Assembly (NCBI RefSeq): GCF_011761355.1
Contig: NZ_JAASRW010000001.1
Location: 434,001 to 498,000 of the forward strand
Direction of reading: 5' to 3'
Length of the DNA stretch: 64,000 nt
DNA from: Paenibacillus lupini
GTDB lineage: Bacteria > Bacillota > Bacilli > Paenibacillales > Paenibacillaceae
The notes under the pieces are model-generated. The model had not been told where the DNA came from. It did not search any database and worked only from the letters and a program-made list of their open reading frames with translations. Below, piece after piece: positions 45,130 through 53,477 of this stretch (positions are counted from its first letter, which is position 1; each line of letters starts with the position of its first letter). The position numbers and the translations under genes are program-made.

Positions 45130-47463
45130 TTGTTGAAGACATTAATTATTGCGGAAAAGCCGGATATGGGACGGACGATAGCTGCGGTTGTTGAACCAAA
45201 GGCATCTAATAAGCGGACGTACTTGGAAGGTGACCGTTTTATTATTACATGGGCGATCGGTCATCTGGTTACTTTAGCGGAGCCTGACCAATATGATGCC
45301 CGCTATAAAAAGTGGAATGATCAGGACTTGCCAATCATCCCGCAAACATTCAAGCTGTGGCCAAATGCCCGGACAAAGGATCAATTAAAGACGATCGGTG
45401 AGCTTGCGAAGCGATGCGGCCGTCTCGTTAATGCCTGCGATGCCGGGCGAGAGGGACAGCTTATTTTTCATCTGATTAGACAATATTTGAAGCTTCCTCA
45501 GCCGACAGACCGTCTCTGGATCTCTGATTTGACGCCTGAGACGATTCGGAAGGGGTTTGATACCCTTCGGAGTGATGAAGAGTACGCACCGCTGACGAGG
45601 GCAGCACGGGCGCGCAGTGAGGCAGATTGGCTGATTGGGATGAATGCTTCGCGTGCGTTTACAATCCGTCATAAAGCTCTGCTGTCTGTTGGCCGAGTAC
45701 AGACACCTGTACTTGCGCTGCTGTATGACCGCCATAAGGAGATTACTGCTTTCCAGTCAGATATGTATTATGTGGTGAAAGCTTCCTTCGATCAGAGTGG
45801 ATTTGGTTACTCCGGTATATGGCAGGGTGATCGGTTAACAGATAAAGCAAAGGCGGAGACATTAGCAGCCAAGACTCAAGGCAAGCCTGGCATTATTAAA
45901 GATTATCAGACAGCGGAGAGCAAAGAGTATCCGTTCCGTCTTCATGATCTTACGCTGCTGCAGCGGGAAGCCAATGGCCGTTATGGTTATTCGGCGAAAA
46001 AGACGCTTGATATTGCGCAGGCTTTGTACGAGAAGCATAAAGCAATCACTTATCCGCGTACGAACTCTAACTACGTAACGGAAGAAAATTTACCTGTTAT
46101 GCAGAAGGTGCTTTCGATGCTGCAAGGCAACGATACGTACAGGGAGCTTGCGAATGGTGCAGACCGCAGCCGGGTGCATAAAGGCAATAAGGCTGTTTGT
46201 AATCCGGCAAAGGTCGAGGATCACCATGCGATTATGCCAACGCCAAAACGGCCTTCGGGACTTAACCCGGAAGAGCAGAACATCTATGACATGATTGTCA
46301 GACGTTTCTTGTCGCAATATTACCCGCCGGCAGTTTATAAGAACCATACGGTGTTAACAGAAGTAGAAGGCGAAACCTTCCGTACGAAAGCGAAGGAATT
46401 GCTGGATATTGGCTGGAAGGTTGTACAGCAGGATCAAGCACAAACGGCGAAGAAGACGAGCAAGCGTAAAGGCAGCGAGAAGGACGAAGCTGAGGCTGAT
46501 GAAGAAGAACTGCTAATGGATAAACCCTTCTCTATTGAGCCGAGCCAAGGTGTACGCTGTGTGAAGTCGGAAGCGCACGAGAAAACAACTCAGCCGCCGA
46601 AAGCCTATACTGAGGGGACTTTGCTTAAAGCAATGGAAAGTGCGGGCAAGTCGATGGAAGATGACGAGCTTCGTGAAGCAATGAAGGATACCGGCTTAGG
46701 GACGCCTGCTACACGTGCAGCAACGATCGAGCGTTTGAAGCAGGTTGGTTATGTTGGACTAACCGGCAAGAAGCTTGAGATTTCCTCAAAAGGCTGTGCA
46801 GCGATTGAATTGATCCGTGGAGCTGGCGTAGATCTGCTGGCATCACCGGAGATGACAGGCCGGTGGGAGCAGCGTCTCCATCAAATTTCACGTGGTGAAG
46901 CATCTGATGATCAATTTATAATGAAAGTGAAGCAATTTGCTGCTATGATCGTCGATAAGGTGCGTCAGCAGCGTCCAGCGGCGCCAGGTACGTTCGAAGA
47001 ACGGGAAAGCGGCGGTAAGCGGACAGCTGCTGCTGGTGCGAAGAAAGGCAACCGTACGACTAAGACAGCCAGCGGAAGTAGAGAGCGTTCTACAGCAGCT
47101 TCTGCCTCATCCTCGTCCAGAGCTACATCATCTGGTACACGGACAGCAGCAGCTTCCTCCAGCAGGCAAAGCGCAGCAAGTCCATCATCGACACGAGAAC
47201 CCATAGCAGCTTGTCCGAGAGCCGGCTGCCATGGTCAAATCATTGAGGGTAAACGTGGTTTTGGCTGCAGCGCGTTCCGAGATGGCTGTACCTTTGTTAT
47301 CTGGAAGGAGCAGCAAGGGAAGACGATATCGATCACGATGATTAAATCCCTGCTGGAAAGAGGGGCGACAAGTCAACTGACCTTCAAGCGTCCAGATGGC
47401 AGCAGCACCAAGAGCAAGTTCGTGCTTATGGACAGGGATATAGGAACGTTAACCGTCCAGTAG
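45130..47463 (+). CDS. topB: DNA topoisomerase III
   Basis: 777 residues, type IA topoisomerase. Toprim domain KTLIIAEKPDMGRTIAAVV and NACDAGREGQLIFHLIRQY; active-site Tyr in ITYPRTNSNYV; TGLGTPATRAATIERL. Residues about 635-695 are a Ser/Ala/Thr/Arg-rich low-complexity linker to a C-terminal zinc-finger-like module (CPRAGCHGQIIEGKRGFGCS) and a short domain. The start is TTG 45130 or the in-frame TTG 45133 after GAGAGGCG. Resolves single-strand crossings during replication and repair. Confidence 0.95.
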   Translation: MLKTLIIAEKPDMGRTIAAVVEPKASNKRTYLEGDRFIITWAIGHLVTLAEPDQYDARYKKWNDQDLPIIPQTFKLWPNARTKDQLKTIGELAKRCGRLVNACDAGREGQLIFHLIRQYLKLPQPTDRLWISDLTPETIRKGFDTLRSDEEYAPLTRAARARSEADWLIGMNASRAFTIRHKALLSVGRVQTPVLALLYDRHKEITAFQSDMYYVVKASFDQSGFGYSGIWQGDRLTDKAKAETLAAKTQGKPGIIKDYQTAESKEYPFRLHDLTLLQREANGRYGYSAKKTLDIAQALYEKHKAITYPRTNSNYVTEENLPVMQKVLSMLQGNDTYRELANGADRSRVHKGNKAVCNPAKVEDHHAIMPTPKRPSGLNPEEQNIYDMIVRRFLSQYYPPAVYKNHTVLTEVEGETFRTKAKELLDIGWKVVQQDQAQTAKKTSKRKGSEKDEAEADEEELLMDKPFSIEPSQGVRCVKSEAHEKTTQPPKAYTEGTLLKAMESAGKSMEDDELREAMKDTGLGTPATRAATIERLKQVGYVGLTGKKLEISSKGCAAIELIRGAGVDLLASPEMTGRWEQRLHQISRGEASDDQFIMKVKQFAAMIVDKVRQQRPAAPGTFEERESGGKRTAAAGAKKGNRTTKTASGSRERSTAASASSSSRATSSGTRTAAASSSRQSAASPSSTREPIAACPRAGCHGQIIEGKRGFGCSAFRDGCTFVIWKEQQGKTISITMIKSLLERGATSQLTFKRPDGSSTKSKFVLMDRDIGTLTVQ

Positions 47464-47494
47464 ATCAGTAGGTGCATGCAATAGGAGGGACGAT

Positions 47495-47626
47495 ATGATA
47501 ATGAGAAAGCTTGCTCGAATAGCTGTAAGCACGGTTATCGTAGCAGTCATTCTGTTATTTGTTCTACTATGCTTAGGCGGGATTCTTTTCTTTTCCGGGG
47601 TTTGGTACGAAGCATCGTTTATGTGA
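47495..47626 (+). CDS. Small membrane protein, 43 residues
   Basis: ATG 47495 with TAGGAGGGA ahead encodes 43 residues: basic start MIMRKLARIAVS, one hydrophobic helix of about 25 residues and the tail SGVWYEASFM. It ends where repeat copy 2 begins (its stop overlaps the repeat). Strong ribosome site, codon use and helix support a real gene; function unknown. Confidence 0.65.
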   Translation: MIMRKLARIAVSTVIVAVILLFVLLCLGGILFFSGVWYEASFM

Positions 47627-47690
47627 GAAAAACTCCTATCGGAGTACTTCGAGGAAGAGCGACCGCGTTTAAGCGGAAGTTTTTATCGCC
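47625..47690 (-). repeat. Structured intergenic repeat, copy 2
   Basis: Reverse complement reads GGCGATAAAAACTTCCGC, TTAAACGCGGTCGCTC, then CGATAGGAGTTTTTCTC, colinear with copy 1 at 8760-8823. Terminal pairing is AAAAACT/AGTTTTT here versus AAAACC/GGTTTT in copy 1. Confidence 0.78.
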
Positions 47691-47710
47691 AATCGGAATG
47701 ATTTCTTAGT

Positions 47711-47751
47711 AAAAAAGGAGTAAAGCAGCCAAGGCCGCTTTACTCCTTTCT
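47711..47751. terminator. Bidirectional terminator
   Basis: AAGGAGTAAAGC and GCTTTACTCCTT arms with an inner GCC/GGC pair; A-run to the left serves the reverse HAD gene and CTTT to the right the forward genes. Confidence 0.85.
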
Positions 47752-47754
47752 TTG

Positions 47755-48492
47755 TTACCCACGGTTAATGTAGTCATGGATTGCAGGAGGGACCTCCAGC
47801 AGGTTATTTAAGGTGAAGAAAGCGCCCTTTGGCTCTACTTCGATATTGATAACATTATACTGCCATTCCGATTCTGCCATCATATGGATGGCGTGAATGC
47901 CAGCAGTTAACGCCGGAACAACATCCGTGCGGATAGAGTTGCCAATCATCCAGGTTAAGCCACGGTCGTAACCGCCTTGAGCCAAAATTTGCTCCAGTGC
48001 CTCGCTGTTCTTATGGCGGCGGATATAAACCCGATTATCGAAGTAGCGTTCCAGATGCATACGTTCAATCTTACGGCGCTGGATCGTCAGCTCACCACCG
48101 GTATAAAGATGGAGGATATGACCATCTCCAGCTAGCTTATCAAGCGTAGATTCCATATTGGGATAAGGCTCAGTCTCATGCTCGTAGACGCTAAGACCAA
48201 GCTTCCACAAGAAGTCCTGCTCCGTGGAGGAGCGCTTGCGGCCGGTCAGGTCACTGTAGTAGTTATATGTATCGATAAAAGACTGCGGGAAATGCTCGCT
48301 CTTAAATCCGAGCACAGCTACACCCGCAATATCAATTTCTGTCTGTTTATTACGCACGGCTTCGGCACTAACGCCTTCGTAACCGGCAAACCATGTCGTC
48401 ATCGCATCAACAAACTGCTCGATAACGAAATAGAAATATTTATTACAATGGATTAGAGTGTCATCCAGGTCAAAAAAAAGGTTTTGCTTCAT
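47755..48492 (-). CDS. HAD family hydrolase
   Basis: 245 residues from ATG 48492 (GGAG ahead). Motif I NLFFDLDDTLIHCN, motif II LHLYTGGELTIQRRKI, positive residue in IRRHKNSEALEQIL and motif IV WMIGNSIRTDVVPAL. The motif IV pattern GNS-x-x-x-D is found in a HAD group with unknown small-molecule substrates. A helical cap follows motif I. Confidence 0.83.
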   Translation of the reverse strand: MKQNLFFDLDDTLIHCNKYFYFVIEQFVDAMTTWFAGYEGVSAEAVRNKQTEIDIAGVAVLGFKSEHFPQSFIDTYNYYSDLTGRKRSSTEQDFLWKLGLSVYEHETEPYPNMESTLDKLAGDGHILHLYTGGELTIQRRKIERMHLERYFDNRVYIRRHKNSEALEQILAQGGYDRGLTWMIGNSIRTDVVPALTAGIHAIHMMAESEWQYNVINIEVEPKGAFFTLNNLLEVPPAIHDYINRG

Positions 48493-48635
48493 ATAAAGCA
48501 CGGCTCCTTTAGTGAAGTTCATCGTATGAACAATCTACCTCATTAGAAGCCCTACGTCAACGAAGGGGCAAATCGGATGTTTAATTCAGGTGAATTAAGC
48601 TAATCATTCTCATACAGAGCAGGGAGGTGATGAGC

Positions 48636-48773
48636 ATGCCGTTTAATAAAGCTGATAAAACGCAGAACCGCCAAAACCAATCCAGCAGCAAGTCTGAAGC
48701 CATTGGCCTCAAGCTGAACAAAATTGCAAACCGACCTTCAAGTTTAAATGGAATTAATAAACAACTGCCATAA
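48636..48773 (+). CDS. Small basic protein, 45 residues
   Basis: AGGGAGGTGA at 48621-48630 precedes ATG 48636 (an ATG at 48630 in frame is too close). The product is hydrophilic and rich in Lys, Asn, Gln and Ser (starts MPFNKADKTQNRQNQ, ends NGINKQLP). It could be a minor spore protein, but it matches none I can name. A terminator follows eight bases after the stop, supporting a real single-gene transcript. Confidence 0.6.
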   Translation: MPFNKADKTQNRQNQSSSKSEAIGLKLNKIANRPSSLNGINKQLP

Positions 48774-48780
48774 CGAAGGC

Positions 48781-48828
48781 AAACGGAATGCAGGATGCCA
48801 CTTAAGGTCATCTTGCATTCCGTTTTAC
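48781..48828 (+). terminator. Terminator after the 45-residue gene
   Basis: AAACGGAATGCA / TGCATTCCGTTT stem with inner GATG/CATC, then TTA. It may also serve the reverse gene that ends at 48848. Confidence 0.85.
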
Positions 48829-48847
48829 ATAAATGTATTTAAGCATA

Positions 48848-49072
48848 TTAAGCATATTTCATCTGAGCATTGGTCAATTTATTCTTAATAAAGGCGATAC
48901 GACGCCGAACATAAAAGTCCATGCTGTCTCCCTTCAAATCATTTGGCGAAATCACCTCCTCTGCAAGATTATCGATAATCTTTAATGTTCCGTCCGTATA
49001 AAATTTAAACGTTAAGTCCCGGCGCGGCCATCCTTTCTCTAAATAACGAAAGTTTTCGCAGCTCTTATTCAT
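48848..49072 (-). CDS. Probable SOS-regulated small protein (unknown function)
   Basis: 74 residues with GAAGGAGGC ahead of ATG 49072. No membrane helix or signal. Sequence features are FRYLEKGWPRRDLTFKFYTD, an acidic middle (DNLAEEVISPNDLKGD) and a basic C-terminal helix (YVRRRIAFIKNKLTNAQ). Two LexA boxes sit in its promoter, so it should be induced by DNA damage. I do not recognise the family. Confidence 0.75.
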   Translation of the reverse strand: MNKSCENFRYLEKGWPRRDLTFKFYTDGTLKIIDNLAEEVISPNDLKGDSMDFYVRRRIAFIKNKLTNAQMKYA

Positions 49073-49117
49073 GGTGATTCAGCCTCCTTCAAATGATTAT
49101 GGGATGATGGATATTAA

Positions 49118-49165
49118 GAACACTTGTTCTGTTTTTATTATAGCAAACATTTGTTCGCGTGGAAA
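49118..49165 (-). promoter_or_regulatory. LexA-controlled promoter of the 74-residue gene
   Basis: On the reverse strand TTTCCA (49165-49160) and TATAAT (49142-49137) are 17 bases apart. A LexA box CGAACAAATGTTTG (49157-49144) fills the spacer and is identical over 14 bases to the yneA box at 6467-6480. A second perfect GAAC-N4-GTTC palindrome lies at 49118-49129, just downstream of the start point. Confidence 0.82.
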
Positions 49166-49233
49166 CTATTTTTTGTTTCTCGTAAACTAGATTTATAGAG
49201 TTGCGAAGCGTTTACAAAAAGGGGCATGGACTA

Positions 49234-49959
49234 ATGTTGAAAATAATGAATCTGACACAGCAAATTCCCGGCGGGCCTACCATTCTGAAGAACATCAGCT
49301 TTGAAGTATTGCCCGGCCAATTCATTGCGATAAAAGGGGCTAGCGGGAGCGGGAAGTCGATGCTGCTCAAATGTCTGGCATTGCAGCAAAAGTGGACGAG
49401 TGGAAATTACTTTTTCGAAGGGGAAGATATATTCAAGTCAGGCCTTTCAGGTAAGCTGAAGATCCGCCGGGCAGTAGCTTATTTGGAAGAGAAGCCCGCA
49501 CTTCATCAGAATAAGACAGGCCTTAAGAATGTAAGCATCGGGGCGGTTACTCAAACACCGGCATGGCGCAGATGGACAGGGATGCTGCGCAGCGACGATT
49601 ATATGGGTGCAATGGATACGATTGAAAAGTTAGGCTTGATCGATAAAGCACATCAGAAAGCTAGCACAATGAGTGGCGGCGAACGGCAACGTATTGCCAT
49701 TGCCCGGGCATTGGTGCACGGCGCGAAGGTTATTGCGGCAGATGAGCCAGTAGCCGGCCTGGATCCGCATACCGCTGACCGGGTGTTATCTGATCTGAAG
49801 AGACTTAGCCAGGAGCAGGGAGTGACCGTTATTGCCGTGCTTGATCAAGGGGATTGGGCAGAACGGTTTGCCGACCGGATCATTGGCTTGAATAATGGTG
49901 AGCTTGTTCTTGATGTAAAAGGCAGAAGATTGACTGAACGGGAGAAAATGCTGCTGTGA
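49234..49959 (+). CDS. ABC transporter ATPase (PhnC-like), orphan
   Basis: 241 residues. Walker A KGASGSGKSMLLKCLAL, signature MSGGERQRIAIARAL, Walker B VIAADEPVAGLDPHTADRVL. The helical region between resembles phosphonate ABC ATPases (PhnC). No permease or binding protein gene adjoins, so it may serve a distant system. ATG 49234 has AAAAGGGGC ahead. The stop overlaps the next gene by four bases. Confidence 0.87.
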   Translation: MLKIMNLTQQIPGGPTILKNISFEVLPGQFIAIKGASGSGKSMLLKCLALQQKWTSGNYFFEGEDIFKSGLSGKLKIRRAVAYLEEKPALHQNKTGLKNVSIGAVTQTPAWRRWTGMLRSDDYMGAMDTIEKLGLIDKAHQKASTMSGGERQRIAIARALVHGAKVIAADEPVAGLDPHTADRVLSDLKRLSQEQGVTVIAVLDQGDWAERFADRIIGLNNGELVLDVKGRRLTEREKMLL

Positions 49960-50468
49960 GCAATATCGAGCTTAGACTGATTAAGGAAGACGAACTGGAA
50001 GAAGCGCTTTATCTGGAGCAACGCTGTTATGTACCGGATGCTGCGGGCACGCGGGAAGGGTTCCGTTATCGCTTTGATCATTACCCTGGATACTTCTGGT
50101 CGGCATGGTCGGGAGATAAGCTGCTTGGCATTACGAACGGCATTCTTACTTCGGCATGGTCCTGCGGCGATGAAATGAAGGGCGACCAGCAGGATGATGA
50201 ACAAGGGAATAACTTCTGCATCCTGACCGTTGCAGTAGCGGATGAAGCAAGACGGCAGGGGATTGGAGCCATGCTTTTGAACAAGCTGGTTAAGGAATGT
50301 GATGCGGCAGGACATGACGCCATTATTCTCATGTGCGAGCCTCATCTTATCCGATTCTATGAGCAAGCGGGTTTTACGTATATTGGAGTATCTTCATCAT
50401 CACATGGCGGGATAGAGTGGCATGAAATGAGACGTACCCTGCATATAATGGAGCATCTGACCAAATAG
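49956..50468 (+). CDS. GNAT acetyltransferase (AANAT-like)
   Basis: 170 residues, GTG start overlapping the ABC ATPase stop. GNAT core: LLGITNGILTS, ILTVAVADEARRQGIGAMLLNKL (acetyl-CoA loop RRQGIG), and LIRFYEQAGFTYIG. The pattern resembles arylalkylamine N-acetyltransferase-like bacterial proteins. Coupling with an ABC ATPase hints at modification of an imported or exported amine; that is inference. Confidence 0.83.
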   Translation: MSNIELRLIKEDELEEALYLEQRCYVPDAAGTREGFRYRFDHYPGYFWSAWSGDKLLGITNGILTSAWSCGDEMKGDQQDDEQGNNFCILTVAVADEARRQGIGAMLLNKLVKECDAAGHDAIILMCEPHLIRFYEQAGFTYIGVSSSSHGGIEWHEMRRTLHIMEHLTK

Positions 50469-50483
50469 GTAGGTGTCTTCGAA

Positions 50484-51095
50484 ATGGCATTTCAGTCTCC
50501 AGTTATTGTCCAATCGGCAAGAGCGGCTTCCCCCAAAGCGGAGCTATGGATTCCTTATGTAAGCGGCGGTCCGAATGATGATGCGATCAAGCGAATCAAT
50601 GAATCCATTCGAAAAGCGGCTCAACAGCTGGTAGACGAGCAGGGCTCGCTGGACGATCCCCGGGCTGAAATGACCGGGTATTACGAAGTGAAGACCAACG
50701 AGAGAGATATTCTCAGCCTATCATTATTTAATTACACCTATTCGGGGGGCACGCATGGATTAACGCTGCAGGTATCGCTCACTTTTCGTGTATCGACTGG
50801 ACACGCCTACAGTCTTCCGCAGTTGTTCAAACCGGGGAGTGCCTACATTCACCGGATATCCGAGATCGTCGATAAGCAGATTAAGGATCGGGACATTAGT
50901 ACTCTGGAACCGTTCCAATCGATTCGGCCTGATCAGGATTATTATATTGCGGACCGTTCGATCGTCATTTATTTTTCGTTGTACGAGTTGACCCCTTATG
51001 CTTATGGGTTTCCGTATTTTCCGATTTCGGCTTATGATCTCCAGGATATCGTGAGTGAGAACGGGCCATTAGGTGTTATGGTACCAAACAACTAA
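50484..51095 (+). CDS. DUF3298/DUF4163 (RsiV-like) domain protein
   Basis: 203 residues without a signal peptide or membrane helix. The first half (about 10-95) matches the DUF4163-like part and the second half DUF3298: TYSGGTHGLTLQVSLTFRVS, LFKPGSAYIHRISEIVDKQI, LYELTPYAYGFPYFPISAYDL. RsiV uses this fold to sense lysozyme outside the cell, but this copy lacks the anchor, so its role is open. Confidence 0.78.
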   Translation: MAFQSPVIVQSARAASPKAELWIPYVSGGPNDDAIKRINESIRKAAQQLVDEQGSLDDPRAEMTGYYEVKTNERDILSLSLFNYTYSGGTHGLTLQVSLTFRVSTGHAYSLPQLFKPGSAYIHRISEIVDKQIKDRDISTLEPFQSIRPDQDYYIADRSIVIYFSLYELTPYAYGFPYFPISAYDLQDIVSENGPLGVMVPNN

Positions 51096-51148
51096 AGCAG
51101 AGACGGCAATGGACATGCTAGGGGAGTTGCCAGAAGGAGCTGATCCGA

Positions 51149-51448
51149 ATGGCCAAAAAGAAATGGCTTGGCTTAATCGCACATCTTGTGCTTGGCGCTT
51201 TGTTTCCCTACGTACTCATTGGCGGTATTGTACTACTCTATGGATTTATGGCACCATCAACCGGATCCCAAAAGGCATATGGTTTAGTTATAGTTTCGGT
51301 CTACACCTTACTCCTTATCGGGGTCAATGTTTGGACACTTAGAAGACTGGATTTTCGGGCTAGATGGCGATGGCTGATCATTCATGTTTTGGCATGGGCG
51401 GCGGCTGTTATTACATCATTCGCAATGCTGCGATTCTCGGAATTATAA
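51149..51448 (+). CDS. Small three-helix membrane protein
   Basis: 99 residues, ATG 51149 with AGAAGGAGC ahead. Three hydrophobic helices (LIAHLVLGALFPYVLIGGIV, YGLVIVSVYTLLLIGVNV, WLIIHVLAWAAAVITSFAM) joined by short basic loops. No family recognised. Confidence 0.7.
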   Translation: MAKKKWLGLIAHLVLGALFPYVLIGGIVLLYGFMAPSTGSQKAYGLVIVSVYTLLLIGVNVWTLRRLDFRARWRWLIIHVLAWAAAVITSFAMLRFSEL

Positions 51449-51470
51449 AAGCCCGGCTGCTTGCCGGCAT

Positions 51471-51503
51471 GGAGGGCTGTCCTTATGGGCAGCCCTCTTC
51501 TTG
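51471..51503 (+). terminator. Terminator before the APC permease
   Basis: GAGGGCTG / CAGCCCTC stem with a 10-base loop followed by TTCTTGTT. Confidence 0.75.
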
Positions 51504-51560
51504 TTGCCTGACATGACCGATCTTACTCCCTCATACATTATCGTAGTAGGGAGGGGTTCG

Positions 51561-53192
51561 ATGATGGTCGCCGTTTGGATTGGTCTCTTGCTGTTTGCTA
51601 TTGTTTGTGTCTGTGCCTTGATGATTACGGCAAGGGCACAGAATAGTATTTGTGCTTCGAAGCACATAAGTATGATTGCATATGGCGAATATGCCCAGTC
51701 ACAGCAGGATAAGCATGATCTTAATTTATTTGGGCTCGCCCAACAGCTGCGGAGGCGGTTAGGCGCCGCCGCGTCATTTGGCCTTTCATTTCAATCCATG
51801 GGCTTCATTGGAGCCATATTTCTGTTAGCTGGTCCTGCTCTGAAGCAGGGGGGACCCTCAGTCGTCAGCATTGGATTACCGATCCTTGCGTTGTTTGGTC
51901 TTCTCGTTAGTGCTTCACTTGCGGAGTTGTCATCAGCCGTACCGACTGCTGGTGGTGTCTATCATTGGTCGTCAGCACTTGGAACAAGGCGGTGGGGCTG
52001 GTATGCCGGATGGTTCCATCTCGCCGGACACCTTGCCATCATGACGGTTATGAATGGGGCATGTGCATATATATTGGATAAAATGCTGGCTGTATGGCTC
52101 GATTATTCTTCCTCGTGGCTATCAACGGGATTGCTTCTAATCGGGATTACTGCCCTTCAAGCTGTGGTGAACCATTGGGGAACAGGCCGTCTCGGCTCTA
52201 TGCTGGAAGCAGGGATATTGCTGCAGGCTGCGATTCTTGCAGCCATTATTGGCGGGATCTATATTACTTTCGGGCAAGGCGTGTATTCGCCTGAGCTGCT
52301 ATATTCCTTTCAAAAATCCACGCTGGACGGTCATGTCACGCCGTGGGCTTTTATCACTGGTGTATTTGTACTGCAGAAGCTGTTTCTAGGGATGGATGGA
52401 GCCGCCCAGGCGTCTGAGGAAATTAGGGATCCAAGAGTTCGTGTTCCGTGGGCGATCTATTTTTCATCGGTGTACACGATGATTGGAGGATTCGTTCTCT
52501 TGATGTGCCTTACGCTGGTTCTTCCGGCGATCGTGGGAACTACCTTATTTAGCAGTAGTGACAACCTGTTCGCGGCTGCTGCGCTCGATGGCTGGCAGGG
52601 CAATTCACTTATTGTTCTGGTTATTGCTGCTGCTTTATGGGGGAGTGGGAACAGCGAGATGCTTGTGTGCTCGCGGGCTGTCTTCTGTTTGGCAAGAGAT
52701 CAGGCACTGCCATACAGCAGAGTGTTATCTCAAATAACTAGGAAACTTCAAACACCTTTACCAGCCATACTAGTTGTTTCTGTTTTATCCGTTATTTTGT
52801 TTGGAGTAGGGAGACTGGTCGATGGGGGAGAGGTGGCTATCTCCAGCTTACTTGGATTAGGAGTATTATGCTTGCAGCTGGCCTATGCGATTCCAATTGG
52901 GATTAAGTTAAGATTGCATGGAAGGCATCGCTTGCTGGAGGATGCTCCCTGGCATTTAGGTGCATACAGTCCATTCGTTAATTGGTCGGCGTTTGTATGG
53001 CTGATCGTCTCGGGAGTACTTTCTGTCTTTGCGCTTGGGATATGGGGAGCGGTTGGAACGGGGGTGCTGCTTGTGCTCATCATGGTCATGGATCGGAAAT
53101 ACCGGAAGCAGCATCTGGCGAAGCTTCAAAGTCGGTTAAAGCGGCCAAGAGGCGAAATCATCAGAATTGAGCGAAAATTCCATATTCACTGA
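51561..53192 (+). CDS. APC family amino acid / amine permease
   Basis: 543 residues. Core of 12 membrane helices in the amino acid/choline (ACT/BAT) group: SFGLSFQSMGFIGAIFLLAG, LAELSSAVPTAGGVYHWSSAL, AAQASEEIRDPRVRVPWAI, FCLARDQALPYS. ATG 51561 follows GTAGGGAGGGG. It gives an extra N-terminal helix (VAVWIGLLLFAIVCVCALMI) and about 50 residues before the usual LNLFGLAQQLRRRLG start, which is uncommon. The substrate is not determinable. Confidence 0.85.
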   Translation: MMVAVWIGLLLFAIVCVCALMITARAQNSICASKHISMIAYGEYAQSQQDKHDLNLFGLAQQLRRRLGAAASFGLSFQSMGFIGAIFLLAGPALKQGGPSVVSIGLPILALFGLLVSASLAELSSAVPTAGGVYHWSSALGTRRWGWYAGWFHLAGHLAIMTVMNGACAYILDKMLAVWLDYSSSWLSTGLLLIGITALQAVVNHWGTGRLGSMLEAGILLQAAILAAIIGGIYITFGQGVYSPELLYSFQKSTLDGHVTPWAFITGVFVLQKLFLGMDGAAQASEEIRDPRVRVPWAIYFSSVYTMIGGFVLLMCLTLVLPAIVGTTLFSSSDNLFAAAALDGWQGNSLIVLVIAAALWGSGNSEMLVCSRAVFCLARDQALPYSRVLSQITRKLQTPLPAILVVSVLSVILFGVGRLVDGGEVAISSLLGLGVLCLQLAYAIPIGIKLRLHGRHRLLEDAPWHLGAYSPFVNWSAFVWLIVSGVLSVFALGIWGAVGTGVLLVLIMVMDRKYRKQHLAKLQSRLKRPRGEIIRIERKFHIH

Positions 53193-53477
53193 AAACTTTG
53201 GGAAATGAGGAAATATTGCGCCTGATATTTCCCGGGGAAGCGCATAAAACTACACAAACAAAACGTTTTCGACATTACAGGCTCGAATGCTACAAAAGGT
53301 GTCGAAGAGTAGTCTTGAAAGACTAGTTACTCATGGCTGAAAAGACTGGTTTTATAGGTGTTTTAGGCTGATTAATGGCATTAATAATAGACAGGCAAAA
53401 GATGTTTTTGCCATCTTCTCCCTAATAAGATTATAATAGTGGAAGAGTAGATTAGGACAGGAGGCTAAGAGAAGCAA
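53193..53477 (+). promoter_or_regulatory. Intergenic region with promoter of the MOSC gene
   Basis: TTGCCA at 53408-53413 and TATAAT at 53432-53437 (18-base spacer) form a strong promoter. Further upstream are two hairpins: GGAAATAT/ATATTTCC near 53213-53236 and AGTCTT-GAA-AGACT near 53311. Neither has a T-run. The remaining bases 53193-53400 show no gene. Confidence 0.65.

Noticed and set aside
46990..47200. Repetitive Ser/Ala/Thr codons near the end of topB as a tandem repeat or phase-variable tract
   Set aside because: No regular repeat unit; it is a low-complexity protein linker before the zinc-finger-like module.
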